Shown: positions 1 through 6,725, counted from the stretch's first letter. The stretch is DNA of 7,712 nucleotides from Thermomicrobiaceae bacterium (GCA_007122555.1 SKTL01000221.1:1-7712); one strand, 5' to 3'. The notes: generated from the letters alone by a model not told the origin. Translations and numbers: made by a program.

Positions 1-564
1 CGTCGCCAGCACAACTCCTGCCAGCATGATCGCAATTGCGATCGAGTCATGTCGCGCAAACAGGACCGTCGTATAGATCACCAGTGGATTCAACAGCCAC
101 AGAGCGGAAACGATCACCCGACGATCGGGAGCGACCAGACGCATCAGAAGGTAACCGGCCACCAGGTCAGCAAGAATGTAGGGAAGCTTCAGCAAGAAGA
201 GCAATCGGCTAAGGTGCTCGTACCCGAGAAACCGTTCAACCTCATGTTGCTGAACTCCGACGCCGAATACGCCAGCGGTTGCCGACCAGATGTCGGCTCC
301 GCCCGGCAACAACGGCTTCAGCATCCAGAGCCAGACATTGTGAATCATCTGGACGGCGATCTGGCTCCCCCATCCGAGCCAGTTTCCGTCGTAGGCTGCT
401 TCGGCGGCGCGAGAATAGATCGAGTAGAGATCCGTGTGCGCAGCGAACGGCGCCAGGCCGAGCCGGATAACGATCGCCAGCACCCAGATCGCGATGAGCC
501 ACTTGTTGAATGGCCCGCTGAGCATCGTCCGAACTCGCTCACGCAATCCCGCCCAACGGCTCAT
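1..564 (-). CDS. GT-C-like membrane glycosyltransferase, N-terminal part (runs off the window)
   Basis: This is an open frame of 188 codons from ATG 564-562 with no stop before the window edge, so the C-terminus is missing. The start overlaps the stop of the upstream gene (ATGA, 561-564), and a GGAG (complement of 571-574) sits 6 bases before the ATG. The protein begins with a basic stretch, then a hydrophobic segment at about residues 22-40. An extracytoplasmic-type loop follows with an acidic HTDLYSIY motif (D45). Further on are KLPYILADL (126-134) and WLLNPLVIYTT (156-166) followed by RHDS (171-174). This layout, with an Asp in the first loop and later KLP..LAD and LNP..I motifs, resembles polyprenol-sugar-dependent GT-C mannosyltransferase-like proteins of bacteria; the family call is by recollection of motifs. 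Its likely role is adding a sugar to a lipid-linked or surface glycan outside the membrane, as the last of three overlapping genes. Donor and acceptor cannot be read from the sequence. Confidence 0.72.
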   Translation of the reverse strand, partial: MSRWAGLRERVRTMLSGPFNKWLIAIWVLAIVIRLGLAPFAAHTDLYSIYSRAAEAAYDGNWLGWGSQIAVQMIHNVWLWMLKPLLPGGADIWSATAGVFGVGVQQHEVERFLGYEHLSRLLFLLKLPYILADLVAGYLLMRLVAPDRRVIVSALWLLNPLVIYTTVLFARHDSIAIAIMLAGVVLAT

Positions 565-1517
565 CCGGCGCTCCATTCCCGAAGTTTCGCCGCTCCAAGG
601 ACGATCGGGAGTCCGATCGCCAATCCCGCGCGATGGAGTACCGAAAGCGCGAGTACGGCCGGAATAGAGGCGCCAATCACTCCCGCAATCGCCGCCATCA
701 TACCCTCGCGCACACCGAGTCCTCCGGGAACCGGCGCAACGAGTCCAACAAGCAGCGAGAGATTCGCAAGAAGGAGCACTTCAATAAGGCTCAGCCTGAG
801 TCCGACCGCTATTGACGCGACGCCGACCGCCAGCATATCGAGAACCCAGCGCGTAAGCGTCAGCGCGCCAATCGGTCGCAGATGAACCCGGCTATGCAGC
901 AGCGCCGACGTCGCAGTGCGCAGTGCGCCGGCAAATCCGGGGAGGAATCGTCGAACACCGAACAAGAGCGCGATGAGCAGCGCAGCAGCTGCAAGTGCGA
1001 CAATAATCACCCGGGCGGACTGTTCAACGTTGAGAAGCGCGACTCCAGCATCGATTATCGCCGGTCCAGCGATGAGAACCGCAATCGTTCCGCCGAGCGC
1101 AAGCAGAAGGGCGTCGAGAATCTGCTCAACCGCCAGCGTTGGCAACGACCTGCTGAGCGGAACCGCATGGCCATCCCTGGCCAGAATCGCTTTCGCGGGG
1201 GCCCCCAGGAAGCCTGGCGCCGCGTAGTTGATCAGCGATGCGAGCGCAGTAATGCGAGTAGACGCCGCAAGCGATATCTCGGCCCCGGTTCGCTTCAGAA
1301 GGAAACACCATCGCCAGGCGTGGCTGAGCGGCAATGCGACGCCGATGCAAACCAGCGGAAATGCCCAGATCAGACTGACGCCAGCCAGTGCGGAAAGCGC
1401 CTCGCCGAGGTGGCCGGTGAACACGAACGCTGTCACGATGGCAATCGGGATTGTCCACTGAATCACCAGGCGGAGTATTCGGCGCGGTTTGCCGGATCGA
1501 TTCGTGGAACTCATCAC
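561..1517 (-). CDS. UPF0104 / LPG-synthase-TM-like (flippase-like) integral membrane protein
   Basis: The product is a 318-residue protein that is very hydrophobic, with roughly seven to nine membrane segments (for example about 15-35, 43-63, 133-155, 168-188, 225-240, 244-262, 272-292 and 296-312). Family-like landmarks are HAWRWCFLLKRTG (66-78), INYAAPGFLGAPAKAILAR (96-114), VEQILDALLL (130-139) and the PVPGGLGVREG signature (263-272). These match the YbhN/AglD/MprF-TM group, often annotated as lysylphosphatidylglycerol synthase TM region or flippase-like. There is no MprF catalytic domain, so aminoacyl-lipid synthesis is not expected. The start is GTG 1517-1515 or the next codon, ATG 1514-1512; both overlap the upstream stop (TGA 1516-1514). 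A GAGG lies 8 bases before the GTG, which slightly favours it. The stop overlaps the start of the next gene by 4 bases. Between two glycosyltransferases, a role in handling a lipid-linked glycan is a reasonable inference, but the substrate is unknown. Confidence 0.85.
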   Translation of the reverse strand: MMSSTNRSGKPRRILRLVIQWTIPIAIVTAFVFTGHLGEALSALAGVSLIWAFPLVCIGVALPLSHAWRWCFLLKRTGAEISLAASTRITALASLINYAAPGFLGAPAKAILARDGHAVPLSRSLPTLAVEQILDALLLALGGTIAVLIAGPAIIDAGVALLNVEQSARVIIVALAAAALLIALLFGVRRFLPGFAGALRTATSALLHSRVHLRPIGALTLTRWVLDMLAVGVASIAVGLRLSLIEVLLLANLSLLVGLVAPVPGGLGVREGMMAAIAGVIGASIPAVLALSVLHRAGLAIGLPIVLGAAKLREWSAG

Positions 1518-2698
1518 TGGGATTGCCTCGAAACCGGTGAATCTGAACCGCTTGAGAGTAATGCGTCGAGCGCTGAAGAGAATCCCGGCATCAGCGCATG
1601 ATCGCTTCCCGTCCGCTCGAACGATGCTCGAGCCCCTTCACTCAACCTTGTCCGAAGCTCAGCGTTCCGCAAAGAACGGATCGCCTCGGCCAATGCGTCG
1701 GCATCCGCCGGCGGCGTCAACAGAGCTGATGAACCGTGGCTGAGCACTTCTCGAATGGCCGGTGAATCTCGCGTAATGATCGCGGCGCCAGCAGCCATCG
1801 CCTGAAACACCTTGTTTGGAACGACCCGGGAAGCCTTCTCGGTTGCTCCGAAAATCCCGAGCACCACGTCCGCTGATGCGATCCGCTGCGGCAGTCTCCG
1901 GTAAGCCACCCATCGACGATGCACTAGAGAAATCCCGGGATGACTTTCCACGAACGCGCGAACGAGATGCTCCTGCTGCCCCGATCCGATAATCTCGAAG
2001 CTGATGTCCTCGTCTCCCGACTCATATAGAATACGAATCGCCTCGAGGATTGTTTCGATCCCGTGCAACGGAATCATCTTCCCGTAGAACAGCGCCTGGA
2101 TTCCAGGCGACCGATCTCCGCGATTCGATGCCAGAGCAAACATCTCCTCATCAGCTCCAACGGGCACGGGATAGATTCGGCTTCGCGATATCCCGAACTG
2201 CGCGGTCAGGTAGGTTGCGTTCTCCTCGGTGTCGGAAAGGATAAGGGTGGCGTTTCGCAGCGCGAGCCAGTCGACCACCCATATCAGGCGTGATGCGAGC
2301 GATCGACGATCCGTCATCGCGCGATCTTCAACGATGGTGTCCGTGAGCGTGACCAGCGGATTGTACAGAACCGGGATTCGGCTGATCCTCGCGAGCAACC
2401 CGAGAACCAGCATGTCCAGCTGGCCGATGTAGCCAATTGCGAGGGCATCCGCTGACCGAATGCGAGGCGCCGTTCTGATCAGTAGCCTCAGATAGGTAAC
2501 AAGAAGCCGGGCAGCGATCATCACCAGCGACAAACCGCCGCCAGGAAGTCGGGACTTGTCTCGAATACGTTCCCAGAACGGTTCGTGAATTTCGGTGACA
2601 TCACACTGGCAGGCGCGAAGAAGTCGAATAACCTGCTGATTGCGGGGGTAGTCGCGCTCGTAGGAACCAGCGTAGAGGATTTTAGGGCGTCTCGTCAC
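1514..2698 (-). CDS. GT4-type (GT-B fold) glycosyltransferase
   Basis: The product is a 394-residue cytoplasmic-type glycosyltransferase. The N-terminal Rossmann half opens with KILYAGSY (6-13). The C-terminal half shows a PVPVGAD linker (177-183), LFYGKMIPLHGIETILEA (203-220), FEIIGSGQ (234-241), ADVVLGIF (276-283), then E287 and VPNKVFQAMAAG (293-304), and ends the domain with AIITRDSPAIREVL (306-319). PLHG and NKVFQAMA followed by TRDSPAIRE are typical of a GT4 subgroup. The second Glu of the usual EX7E-type region appears to be Gln299, a variant seen in that subgroup. The chosen start is GTG 2698-2696, because homologous sequence begins there and a GGAG lies about 11 bases upstream. A longer open frame extends back to 2902, but it translates the groEL terminator and has no family-like sequence. 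This is the first gene of a three-gene overlapping operon. It would transfer a sugar from an activated donor to a surface-glycan intermediate; donor and acceptor are unknown. Confidence 0.88.
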   Translation of the reverse strand: MTRRPKILYAGSYERDYPRNQQVIRLLRACQCDVTEIHEPFWERIRDKSRLPGGGLSLVMIAARLLVTYLRLLIRTAPRIRSADALAIGYIGQLDMLVLGLLARISRIPVLYNPLVTLTDTIVEDRAMTDRRSLASRLIWVVDWLALRNATLILSDTEENATYLTAQFGISRSRIYPVPVGADEEMFALASNRGDRSPGIQALFYGKMIPLHGIETILEAIRILYESGDEDISFEIIGSGQQEHLVRAFVESHPGISLVHRRWVAYRRLPQRIASADVVLGIFGATEKASRVVPNKVFQAMAAGAAIITRDSPAIREVLSHGSSALLTPPADADALAEAIRSLRNAELRTRLSEGARASFERTGSDHALMPGFSSALDALLSSGSDSPVSRQSQ

Positions 2699-2730
2699 CA
2701 GAAACTCATCTCCGCGTCGTCCGCAACCAC

Positions 2731-2743
2731 AGTGGGCATTATA
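2731..2743 (-). promoter_or_regulatory. Candidate promoter (-10 TATAAT) for the glycosyltransferase operon
   Basis: On the minus strand a perfect TATAAT covers 2743-2738, about 40 bases before the GTG start at 2698 and just after the groEL terminator hairpin. Predicted transcription would start near 2731, giving a short leader of about 33 bases. No convincing -35 element is present: the 17-base spacer would place CGGGGC there, and there is no TGn extension. Some promoter is needed here because the hairpin should stop groEL transcription, but the assignment rests on a single hexamer. Confidence 0.4.
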
Positions 2744-2760
2744 CGGGAAACAACGGGAAA

Positions 2761-2784
2761 GCCCCGTCCGAATCCGGACGGGGC
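2761..2784 (-). terminator. Hairpin terminator after groEL
   Basis: Bases 2761-2770 (GCCCCGTCCG) pair perfectly with 2775-2784 (CGGACGGGGC), giving a 10-bp GC-rich stem with the 4-base loop AATC. In the groEL reading direction it lies about 77 bases past the stop. It is followed by TTTCCCGTTGTTTCCC, a T-rich but interrupted tail. Factor-independent termination of groESL is the best reading. The weak T tract leaves efficiency uncertain. Confidence 0.75.
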
Positions 2785-2810
2785 TCTCAGAAAGCTGCCT
2801 GGGGCACAGG

Positions 2811-2854
2811 TGCTCAGCGGAGGGCGCGGTCTTTCCCGAGCCCTCGTTTGAGCA
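2811..2854 (-). repeat. Long interrupted hairpin directly after the groEL stop
   Basis: Three nested paired blocks form one hairpin: TGCTCA 2811-2816 with TGAGCA 2849-2854; GAGGGC 2820-2825 with GCCCTC 2840-2845; and CGG 2827-2829 with CCG 2836-2838. A 3x3 internal loop separates the two outer blocks. The hairpin begins 7 bases after the groEL stop codon and has no following T run. It may protect the 3' end of the groESL message or assist the terminator further downstream. Confidence 0.5.
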
Positions 2855-2861
2855 TCTCGGA

Positions 2862-4499
2862 CTAGTAGTCCATACCGCCTGGCATCTGCGGCATTCCACC
2901 ACCAGCGCCGGCTTCTTCCGGCTTATCGGTGATGAGGGCCTCGGTGGTGAGAATCATCGCAGCGATCGATGCTGCGTTCTCGACTGCCGAGCGAGTTACC
3001 TTGACCGGGTCAATAACACCCCACTCGACCATGTCTCCGTATTCGTTGCGGATAACCTCGTAGCCGAGGGTTGGCTTGTTCTGTTCACGCTGCATGCGTC
3101 GGATCTCGCCAACAACCACGGCCCCGTCTTCGCCAGCGTTCTCGACGATACCGCGCAGCGGCTCCTCGAGCGCGCGCTTGACGATCATCATACCGGTGTG
3201 GATGTCGCCAGTTTCCTTGACATCATCGAACACCATTGTCGTGTTGATCAGCGCAACGCCACCACCCGGGACCATGCCTTCTTCGACACCGGCGCGGGCA
3301 GCGTTCAGGGCGTCCTCAACGCGGTGCTTCTTCTCCTTGAGCTCGGTCTCGGTCGCGGCGCCAACCTTGATCACCGCAACACCGCCGGACAGCTTGGCCT
3401 GGCGCTCCTGCAGCTTCTCACGGTCGAAATCGCTGGTCGTGGTCTCGGCTTGCGCCTTGATCTGCTCGACGCGAGCCTTGATCTGCTCTTCCTCACCGTA
3501 GCCTTCAACAATCGTGGTGTCATCCTTGGTGGCGACAACACGGCGGGCCCGGCCAAGGTCCTGGACGGTCGCGCTATCCAGCTTGCGGCCGACTTCCTCG
3601 GAAATCACCGTGCCGCCAGTCAGAATGGCGATGTCTCGAAGCATTTCCTTGCGGCGATCACCGAAGCCCGGAGCCTTCAGCGCCAGGGCGTTGACGGTGC
3701 CGCGCAGCTTGTTGACGACCAGTGTCGCCAGCGCTTCACCCTCAATGTCCTCGGCGATGATCACGAAGTTCTTGGTGACCTGCATCGCCTTCTCGAGAAC
3801 CGGGAGAATCTCCTGAACTGCCGTGATCTTCTTGTCGGTGATCAGGATGAACGGCTCATCGAGTTCGGCTTCCATGCGTTCGGTGTTGGTTACGAAATAC
3901 GGTGACGAGTAACCACGATCAATCTGCATGCCCTCGGTGTACTCGGTCTCAAACTCGAGGCCACGAGACTCTTCGACCGTCACGACACCGTCCTTGCCGA
4001 CCTTCTCCATGACGTCGGCAATCAGGTTGCCGATGCCCTCGTCAGCGGCGGAGATCCCGGCTACGTGGGCGATGTCTTCCTTGCCACGAACCTGGATCGC
4101 CATGTCCTTGAGACGCTGGACAACGAGCTTGCTGCCCTTTTCGATGCCGGTCTTCAGCTGCATCGGATTCGCGCCGGCTGCGACGTTGCGCAGTCCCTCG
4201 TGAACGATTGCCTGCGCCAGGACGGTCGCGGTGCTGGTGCCGTCACCAGCGATGTCGTTCGTCTTGGTCGCGGCTTCCTTGAGAAGCTGAGCGCCCATGT
4301 TCTCGAAGTGATCTTCGAGCTCGATCTCTTTGGCGACGGTTACGCCGTCGTGCGTGACCGTCGGAGCGCCAAACTTCTTGTCGATGGCAACGTTGCGGCC
4401 CTTCGGCCCAAGCGTCGTCTTGACCGCATTGGCCAGGGTATCAATACCTGTTTTCAGTGACCTTCGCGCTGCTTCATCGAATTCGAGAATCTTCGCCAC
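2862..4499 (-). CDS. groEL: Chaperonin GroEL (60 kDa, Hsp60)
   Basis: This is full-length group I chaperonin, 545 residues, the normal family size. It forms the double-ring ATP-driven folding chamber in the cytoplasm and works with GroES encoded just upstream. Visible landmarks are [10 protein letters not shown] (28-37), [11 protein letters not shown] (50-60), the ATP-site motif [12 protein letters not shown] (85-96, D86 equivalent to E. coli D87), [13 protein letters not shown] (275-287), [15 protein letters not shown] (394-408, D396 equivalent to the catalytic D398), PGGGVAL (411-417) and IDPVKVTR (496-503). The C-terminus is a short Gly/Met tail, [13 protein letters not shown]. Translation starts at GTG (4499-4497), preceded by a strong GGAGGAG 7 bases upstream. 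It lies 62 bases downstream of groES and shares its CIRCE-controlled promoter. Nothing suggests a degenerate or specialised copy. Confidence 0.99.
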   Translation of the reverse strand: MAKILEFDEAARRSLKTGIDTLANAVKTTLGPKGRNVAIDKKFGAPTVTHDGVTVAKEIELEDHFENMGAQLLKEAATKTNDIAGDGTSTATVLAQAIVHEGLRNVAAGANPMQLKTGIEKGSKLVVQRLKDMAIQVRGKEDIAHVAGISAADEGIGNLIADVMEKVGKDGVVTVEESRGLEFETEYTEGMQIDRGYSSPYFVTNTERMEAELDEPFILITDKKITAVQEILPVLEKAMQVTKNFVIIAEDIEGEALATLVVNKLRGTVNALALKAPGFGDRRKEMLRDIAILTGGTVISEEVGRKLDSATVQDLGRARRVVATKDDTTIVEGYGEEEQIKARVEQIKAQAETTTSDFDREKLQERQAKLSGGVAVIKVGAATETELKEKKHRVEDALNAARAGVEEGMVPGGGVALINTTMVFDDVKETGDIHTGMMIVKRALEEPLRGIVENAGEDGAVVVGEIRRMQREQNKPTLGYEVIRNEYGDMVEWGVIDPVKVTRSAVENAASIAAMILTTEALITDKPEEAGAGGGMPQMPGGMDY

Positions 4500-4515
4500 G
4501 TTTAGACTCCTCCCG

Positions 4516-4534
4516 TTGTTCCCATTTGGGACAA
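4516..4534 (-). repeat. Small hairpin in the groES-groEL spacer
   Basis: TTGT (4516-4519) pairs with ACAA (4531-4534) and CCC (4521-4523) with GGG (4528-4530). One base is bulged and the loop is ATTT. It lies just upstream of the groEL ribosome binding site (complement of 4507-4514). Structured groES-groEL spacers serve as mRNA processing sites in some bacteria; a similar role here is only a possibility, since the stem is short. Confidence 0.3.
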
Positions 4535-4561
4535 CCCATGATCGTCGGATATTTCTGAGTG

Positions 4562-4864
4562 CTAGGAAACGACTGCCAGAATGTCCTTCTCGCTGATGAT
4601 CAGGAACTCATCTTCACCGACTTTGACTTCGGTGCCGGCATACTTGGCGAACAGCACCTGCTCGCCGTCCTTGACGTCCATCGGCAGGCGGCTGCCATCA
4701 TCGTTCAGGCGGCCAGGGCCGACAGCGATGATCTCGCCACGCTGCGGCTTCTCCTTGGCGGTGTCTGGCAGGACAATCCCGCTGGCGGTCACTTCTTCCT
4801 GCTCGGTTGGGCGGACAACCACCCGGTCGCCGAGCGGCCTCAGCGTTGTATTGACGGTTGACAT
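4562..4864 (-). CDS. groES: Co-chaperonin GroES (10 kDa, Hsp10)
   Basis: This is a complete 100-residue GroES, the cap of the GroEL folding chamber. It begins with the typical [12 protein letters not shown] (8-19). The flexible mobile loop that docks on GroEL is at about 21-36 and carries the IVL tripeptide at 30-32. [11 protein letters not shown] (41-51) and [13 protein letters not shown] (70-82) follow, and the protein ends in [16 protein letters not shown]. The ATG at 4864-4862 has an excellent ribosome binding site, AGGAGGT (complement of 4873-4879), 8 bases upstream. It is the first gene of the groES-groEL operon, with a leader of about 96 bases that begins with the CIRCE operator. Confidence 0.99.
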   Translation of the reverse strand: MSTVNTTLRPLGDRVVVRPTEQEEVTASGIVLPDTAKEKPQRGEIIAVGPGRLNDDGSRLPMDVKDGEQVLFAKYAGTEVKVGEDEFLIISEKDILAVVS

Positions 4865-4932
4865 CCTTCTGGACCTCCTGTGTACTTATGCGACGTTTAG
4901 GTGGAACGCCGCTGCCCTTCCATCGATTCGTG

Positions 4933-4959
4933 TTAGCACTCACGACGTGAGAGTGCTAA
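4933..4959 (-). promoter_or_regulatory. CIRCE operator (HrcA binding site)
   Basis: TTAGCACTC (4933-4941), a 9-base spacer and GAGTGCTAA (4951-4959) match the CIRCE consensus perfectly in both 9-base arms. A further G/C pair at 4932 and 4960 extends the palindrome. It begins at the predicted transcription start of groES, so bound HrcA would block transcription and heat stress would relieve it. CIRCE-HrcA control of groESL is well established in many bacteria; hrcA itself is not in this window. Confidence 0.97.
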
Positions 4960-4966
4960 CGCTGAT

Positions 4967-4995
4967 ATCTTAGCCAAGATGCGGCTGACATGCAA
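4967..4995 (-). promoter_or_regulatory. Sigma-70-type promoter of groES-groEL
   Basis: On the minus strand, TTGCAT (4995-4990) and TAAGAT (4972-4967) are separated by exactly 17 bases. Transcription would start about 7 bases downstream, near 4960, exactly where the CIRCE operator begins. The arrangement of housekeeping promoter followed by CIRCE at the start site is the classic HrcA-controlled layout. Confidence 0.8.
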
Positions 4996-5006
4996 GGCAT
5001 TCTTGC
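4992..5006. repeat. Palindrome GCAAG-N5-CTTGC over the groES -35
   Basis: GCAAG (4992-4996) and CTTGC (5002-5006) flank 5 bases, overlapping most of the groES -35 hexamer (4990-4995). The same half-site recurs at 5047-5063 in the reverse arrangement. It could be part of an operator or simply chance; no regulator is recognised. Confidence 0.35.
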
Positions 5007-5046
5007 GACAATAACGGCTGTCGCCACTCATTCACAGGAATTCCAG

Positions 5047-5063
5047 CTTGCGGCGGGCGCAAG
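5047..5063. repeat. Palindrome CTTGCG-N5-CGCAAG upstream of the aminotransferase gene
   Basis: CTTGCG (5047-5052) and CGCAAG (5058-5063) form a perfect 6-base inverted repeat with a 5-base GC-rich spacer, about 90 bases upstream of the aminotransferase start. Two further small palindromes lie closer to the gene: GGCAT-A-ATGCC (5078-5088) and CGAAT-TATG-ATTCG (5102-5115). They may be regulator sites or leader hairpins. Confidence 0.4.
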
Positions 5064-5154
5064 AATCCGCATCATCGGGCATAATGCCAGCACCAGATGA
5101 TCGAATTATGATTCGCGTCGTGTTCGCAAATCATACGAGGAACGAGGAGGTTCC

Positions 5155-6321
5155 GTGGACTATCGTTTCGCTTCCCGAATCGGCAATCTGCAGCCATCGC
5201 CGACTGTGGCGGTGTCAGATCGCGTGCGTGAACTCAAGCAGCAGGGGCTCGATGTCATCGACCTGGGCGGAGGAGATCCGGATTTCCCAACGCCCGAGCA
5301 CATTTGCAAAGCCGCCTCAGACGCACTCTTCGCAGGCGACACGCATTACGTCGCGAGTTCAGGAATTCCCGAGCTCCGACAGGGAATTGCCAGAAAGCTG
5401 AAGGACGACAACGACGTTGAAGTCGATGTTAACGGCATTATCGTCACTCCAGGCGGAAAATCGGCGCTGATCTCGTCACTGCTGGCCCTTGCTGGACCCG
5501 GTGACGATGTCCTGACCTTCGATCCCGGCTGGGTCTCCTACGAACCGATGGCGACGATCTCTGGAGCGAACACGATTCACGTTTCACTCAACTCCGCCGA
5601 CAATTACCGGATTACCCGGGACGCGATCGACAAGCACGTCACCCCGAACACCCGATTGATGATCGTAAACAGCCCGAACAACCCGAGCGGAAAGGTGCTG
5701 ACGCAGGACGAAGTTGATGCGATCTGCGCTGCCGCGAAGGAACACGATATCATCGTCTTTTCCGACGAGATCTACGAGAAGATCGTCTACGACGACAACA
5801 AGCACATCAGTATTGCCGCCCAGCCAGACATGGCCGAGCGCACGCTGACGCATAACGGATTCTCGAAGGCGTATGCGATGACTGGCTGGCGGCTGGGGTA
5901 TGTCGCCGGCCCGGTTGAGATCATCAAGCAAATCATGAAGATTCACAGTCACTCGGTCACTTGCGCCACGTCGTTTGCGCAGCGGGGAGCCGTCGCAGCG
6001 CTTGATGGTCCGCAACACTTCATCGGCGAAATGGTCCAGGCCTGGGACCGACGACGCAAACTCATTGTCGATGGACTCAATCAGATTCCCGGCTTCCACT
6101 GCCCATGGCCGGAAGGCGCCTTCTACGCCTATCCCGACGTATCCGGAACCGGTAAGAATGGCAGCGAGATTGCTGAGATCGCCATCAACGACGCACGCGT
6201 CGGTGTCACACCCGGAATCGCCTTCGGTGACGCATCGGCGAACCACATCCGGTTGAGCTTTGCGAACTCGGACGAGTTGCTGGAGGAGTCGATCAACCGA
6301 CTGCAAACCGCGTTTTCCTGA
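5155..6321 (+). CDS. aspB: Class I/II PLP-dependent aminotransferase, aspartate aminotransferase-like
   Basis: The product is a full-length fold type I PLP enzyme of 388 residues, which transfers an amino group between an amino acid and a 2-oxo acid in the cytoplasm. The N-terminal signature is GGGDPDFPTPEHI (38-50). THYVASSGIPELR (63-75), VTPGGKSAL (97-105) and DPGWVSYEPM (123-132) follow. The cofactor pocket shows N176 and P177 in NSPNNPSGK, D204 and Y207 in FSDEIYEKIVYD, and the Schiff-base lysine K238 in NGFSKAYAMTGWRLGY, with R246 for the phosphate. R366 in HIRLSFA should bind the substrate carboxylate. K102 sits where thermophilic AspATs carry the lysine that recognises acidic substrates, favouring aspartate/glutamate use, though related enzymes differ in substrate. 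The start is GTG 5155-5157 with AGGAGG at 5145-5150, a rather short 4-base gap. A small membrane gene follows 26 bases after the stop. The symbol reflects family, not proven substrate. Confidence 0.92.
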   Translation: MDYRFASRIGNLQPSPTVAVSDRVRELKQQGLDVIDLGGGDPDFPTPEHICKAASDALFAGDTHYVASSGIPELRQGIARKLKDDNDVEVDVNGIIVTPGGKSALISSLLALAGPGDDVLTFDPGWVSYEPMATISGANTIHVSLNSADNYRITRDAIDKHVTPNTRLMIVNSPNNPSGKVLTQDEVDAICAAAKEHDIIVFSDEIYEKIVYDDNKHISIAAQPDMAERTLTHNGFSKAYAMTGWRLGYVAGPVEIIKQIMKIHSHSVTCATSFAQRGAVAALDGPQHFIGEMVQAWDRRRKLIVDGLNQIPGFHCPWPEGAFYAYPDVSGTGKNGSEIAEIAINDARVGVTPGIAFGDASANHIRLSFANSDELLEESINRLQTAFS

Positions 6322-6347
6322 TCTGACATCCGGAGACGGAGGCCATT

Positions 6348-6689
6348 CTGGTTGCGGAGATCTCGCGCGCGCTGATTCTGTTCACTGTCGCTGGACTGGC
6401 GGAGATCGCCGGCGGCTGGCTTGTCTGGCAATGGCTGCGCGTTGATCGCCCGTGGCCGGTCGGCCTGCTCGGCGCCGGTGTCCTGTTCGCATACGGAGTG
6501 ATCCATACGTTTCAGGCGGATGCGACATTCGGACGGATCTACGCGGCCTATGGCGGCATTTTTCTCGTTATCGCCCTGAGCTGGGGTATGATCTTCGACC
6601 GGTGGAAACCGGATCGATGGGACTTCCTGGGCGCGGGTTTCTGCCTGCTTGGCGTGGCGATCATGTTGTTCGCTCCGCGATCGGAATAG
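6348..6689 (+). CDS. ynfA: YnfA / UPF0060 family small membrane protein
   Basis: The product is a protein of about 113 residues with four hydrophobic segments (about 7-30, 36-55, 66-84 and 92-109). Family landmarks are LAEIAGGWLVWQWLR (17-31), the signature GRIYAAYGG (62-70) and DRWDFLGAGFCLLGV (89-103). These match the YnfA/UPF0060 family (about 108 residues), related to small multidrug resistance transporters; YnfA has been linked to drug efflux in enterobacteria. The frame is open from 6327, but no ATG, GTG or TTG occurs in frame before GTG 6498, which would remove the first two membrane segments. CTG 6348 is chosen because GGAGG (6338-6342) lies 5 bases upstream and the length then fits the family. 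ATT 6345 is the other option, only 2 bases from the GGAGG. It follows the aminotransferase gene by 26 bases and is probably co-transcribed with it. Confidence 0.85.
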   Translation: MVAEISRALILFTVAGLAEIAGGWLVWQWLRVDRPWPVGLLGAGVLFAYGVIHTFQADATFGRIYAAYGGIFLVIALSWGMIFDRWKPDRWDFLGAGFCLLGVAIMLFAPRSE

Positions 6690-6702
6690 TATCGTAATTC
6701 TG

Positions 6703-6725
6703 GATCGTTGCACGCGATAACGATC
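6703..6725 (+). repeat. Inverted repeat GATCGTT-N9-AACGATC between ynfA and selD
   Basis: GATCGTT (6703-6709) and AACGATC (6719-6725) form a perfect 7-base inverted repeat in the 86-base spacer, extendable by two G-T pairs. No T run follows, so it is a poor stand-alone terminator. It could be an operator or an mRNA hairpin upstream of selD. No convincing selD promoter was found in the spacer, so read-through from ynfA remains possible. Confidence 0.4.

Larger units (their letters stand above)
4865..5154. other. Divergent intergenic region between groES and the aminotransferase gene
   Basis: This 290-base spacer is the longest non-coding stretch in the window. The groES side holds the 5' leader, the CIRCE operator and the promoter. 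The other side should contain the aminotransferase promoter, but no pair of good -35 and -10 hexamers stands out on the plus strand. The nearest -10-like sequences are CATAAT (5080-5085) and TATGAT (5107-5112), neither with a matching -35. Several short palindromes lie here and are listed separately. Confidence 0.6.

Noticed and set aside
49..1601. Long plus-strand open frames (49-885 and 882-1601) opposite the glycosyltransferase operon
   Set aside because: They are antisense to well-supported membrane protein genes. Their products are low-complexity, rich in Arg/Ser/Pro/Gln, with no recognisable family, as expected for shadows in GC-rich DNA.
2699..2902. N-terminal extension of the GT4 gene back to 2902
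   Set aside because: It would translate through the groEL terminator and overlap the groEL end, and its Cys/Arg-rich sequence is unlike any GT4 N-terminus. GTG 2698 fits the family start.
3076..4460. Plus-strand open frames opposite groEL (3076-3501, 3198-3905, 4065-4460)
   Set aside because: They are mirror frames of a highly conserved groEL gene, with no family match and no independent ribosome binding site.
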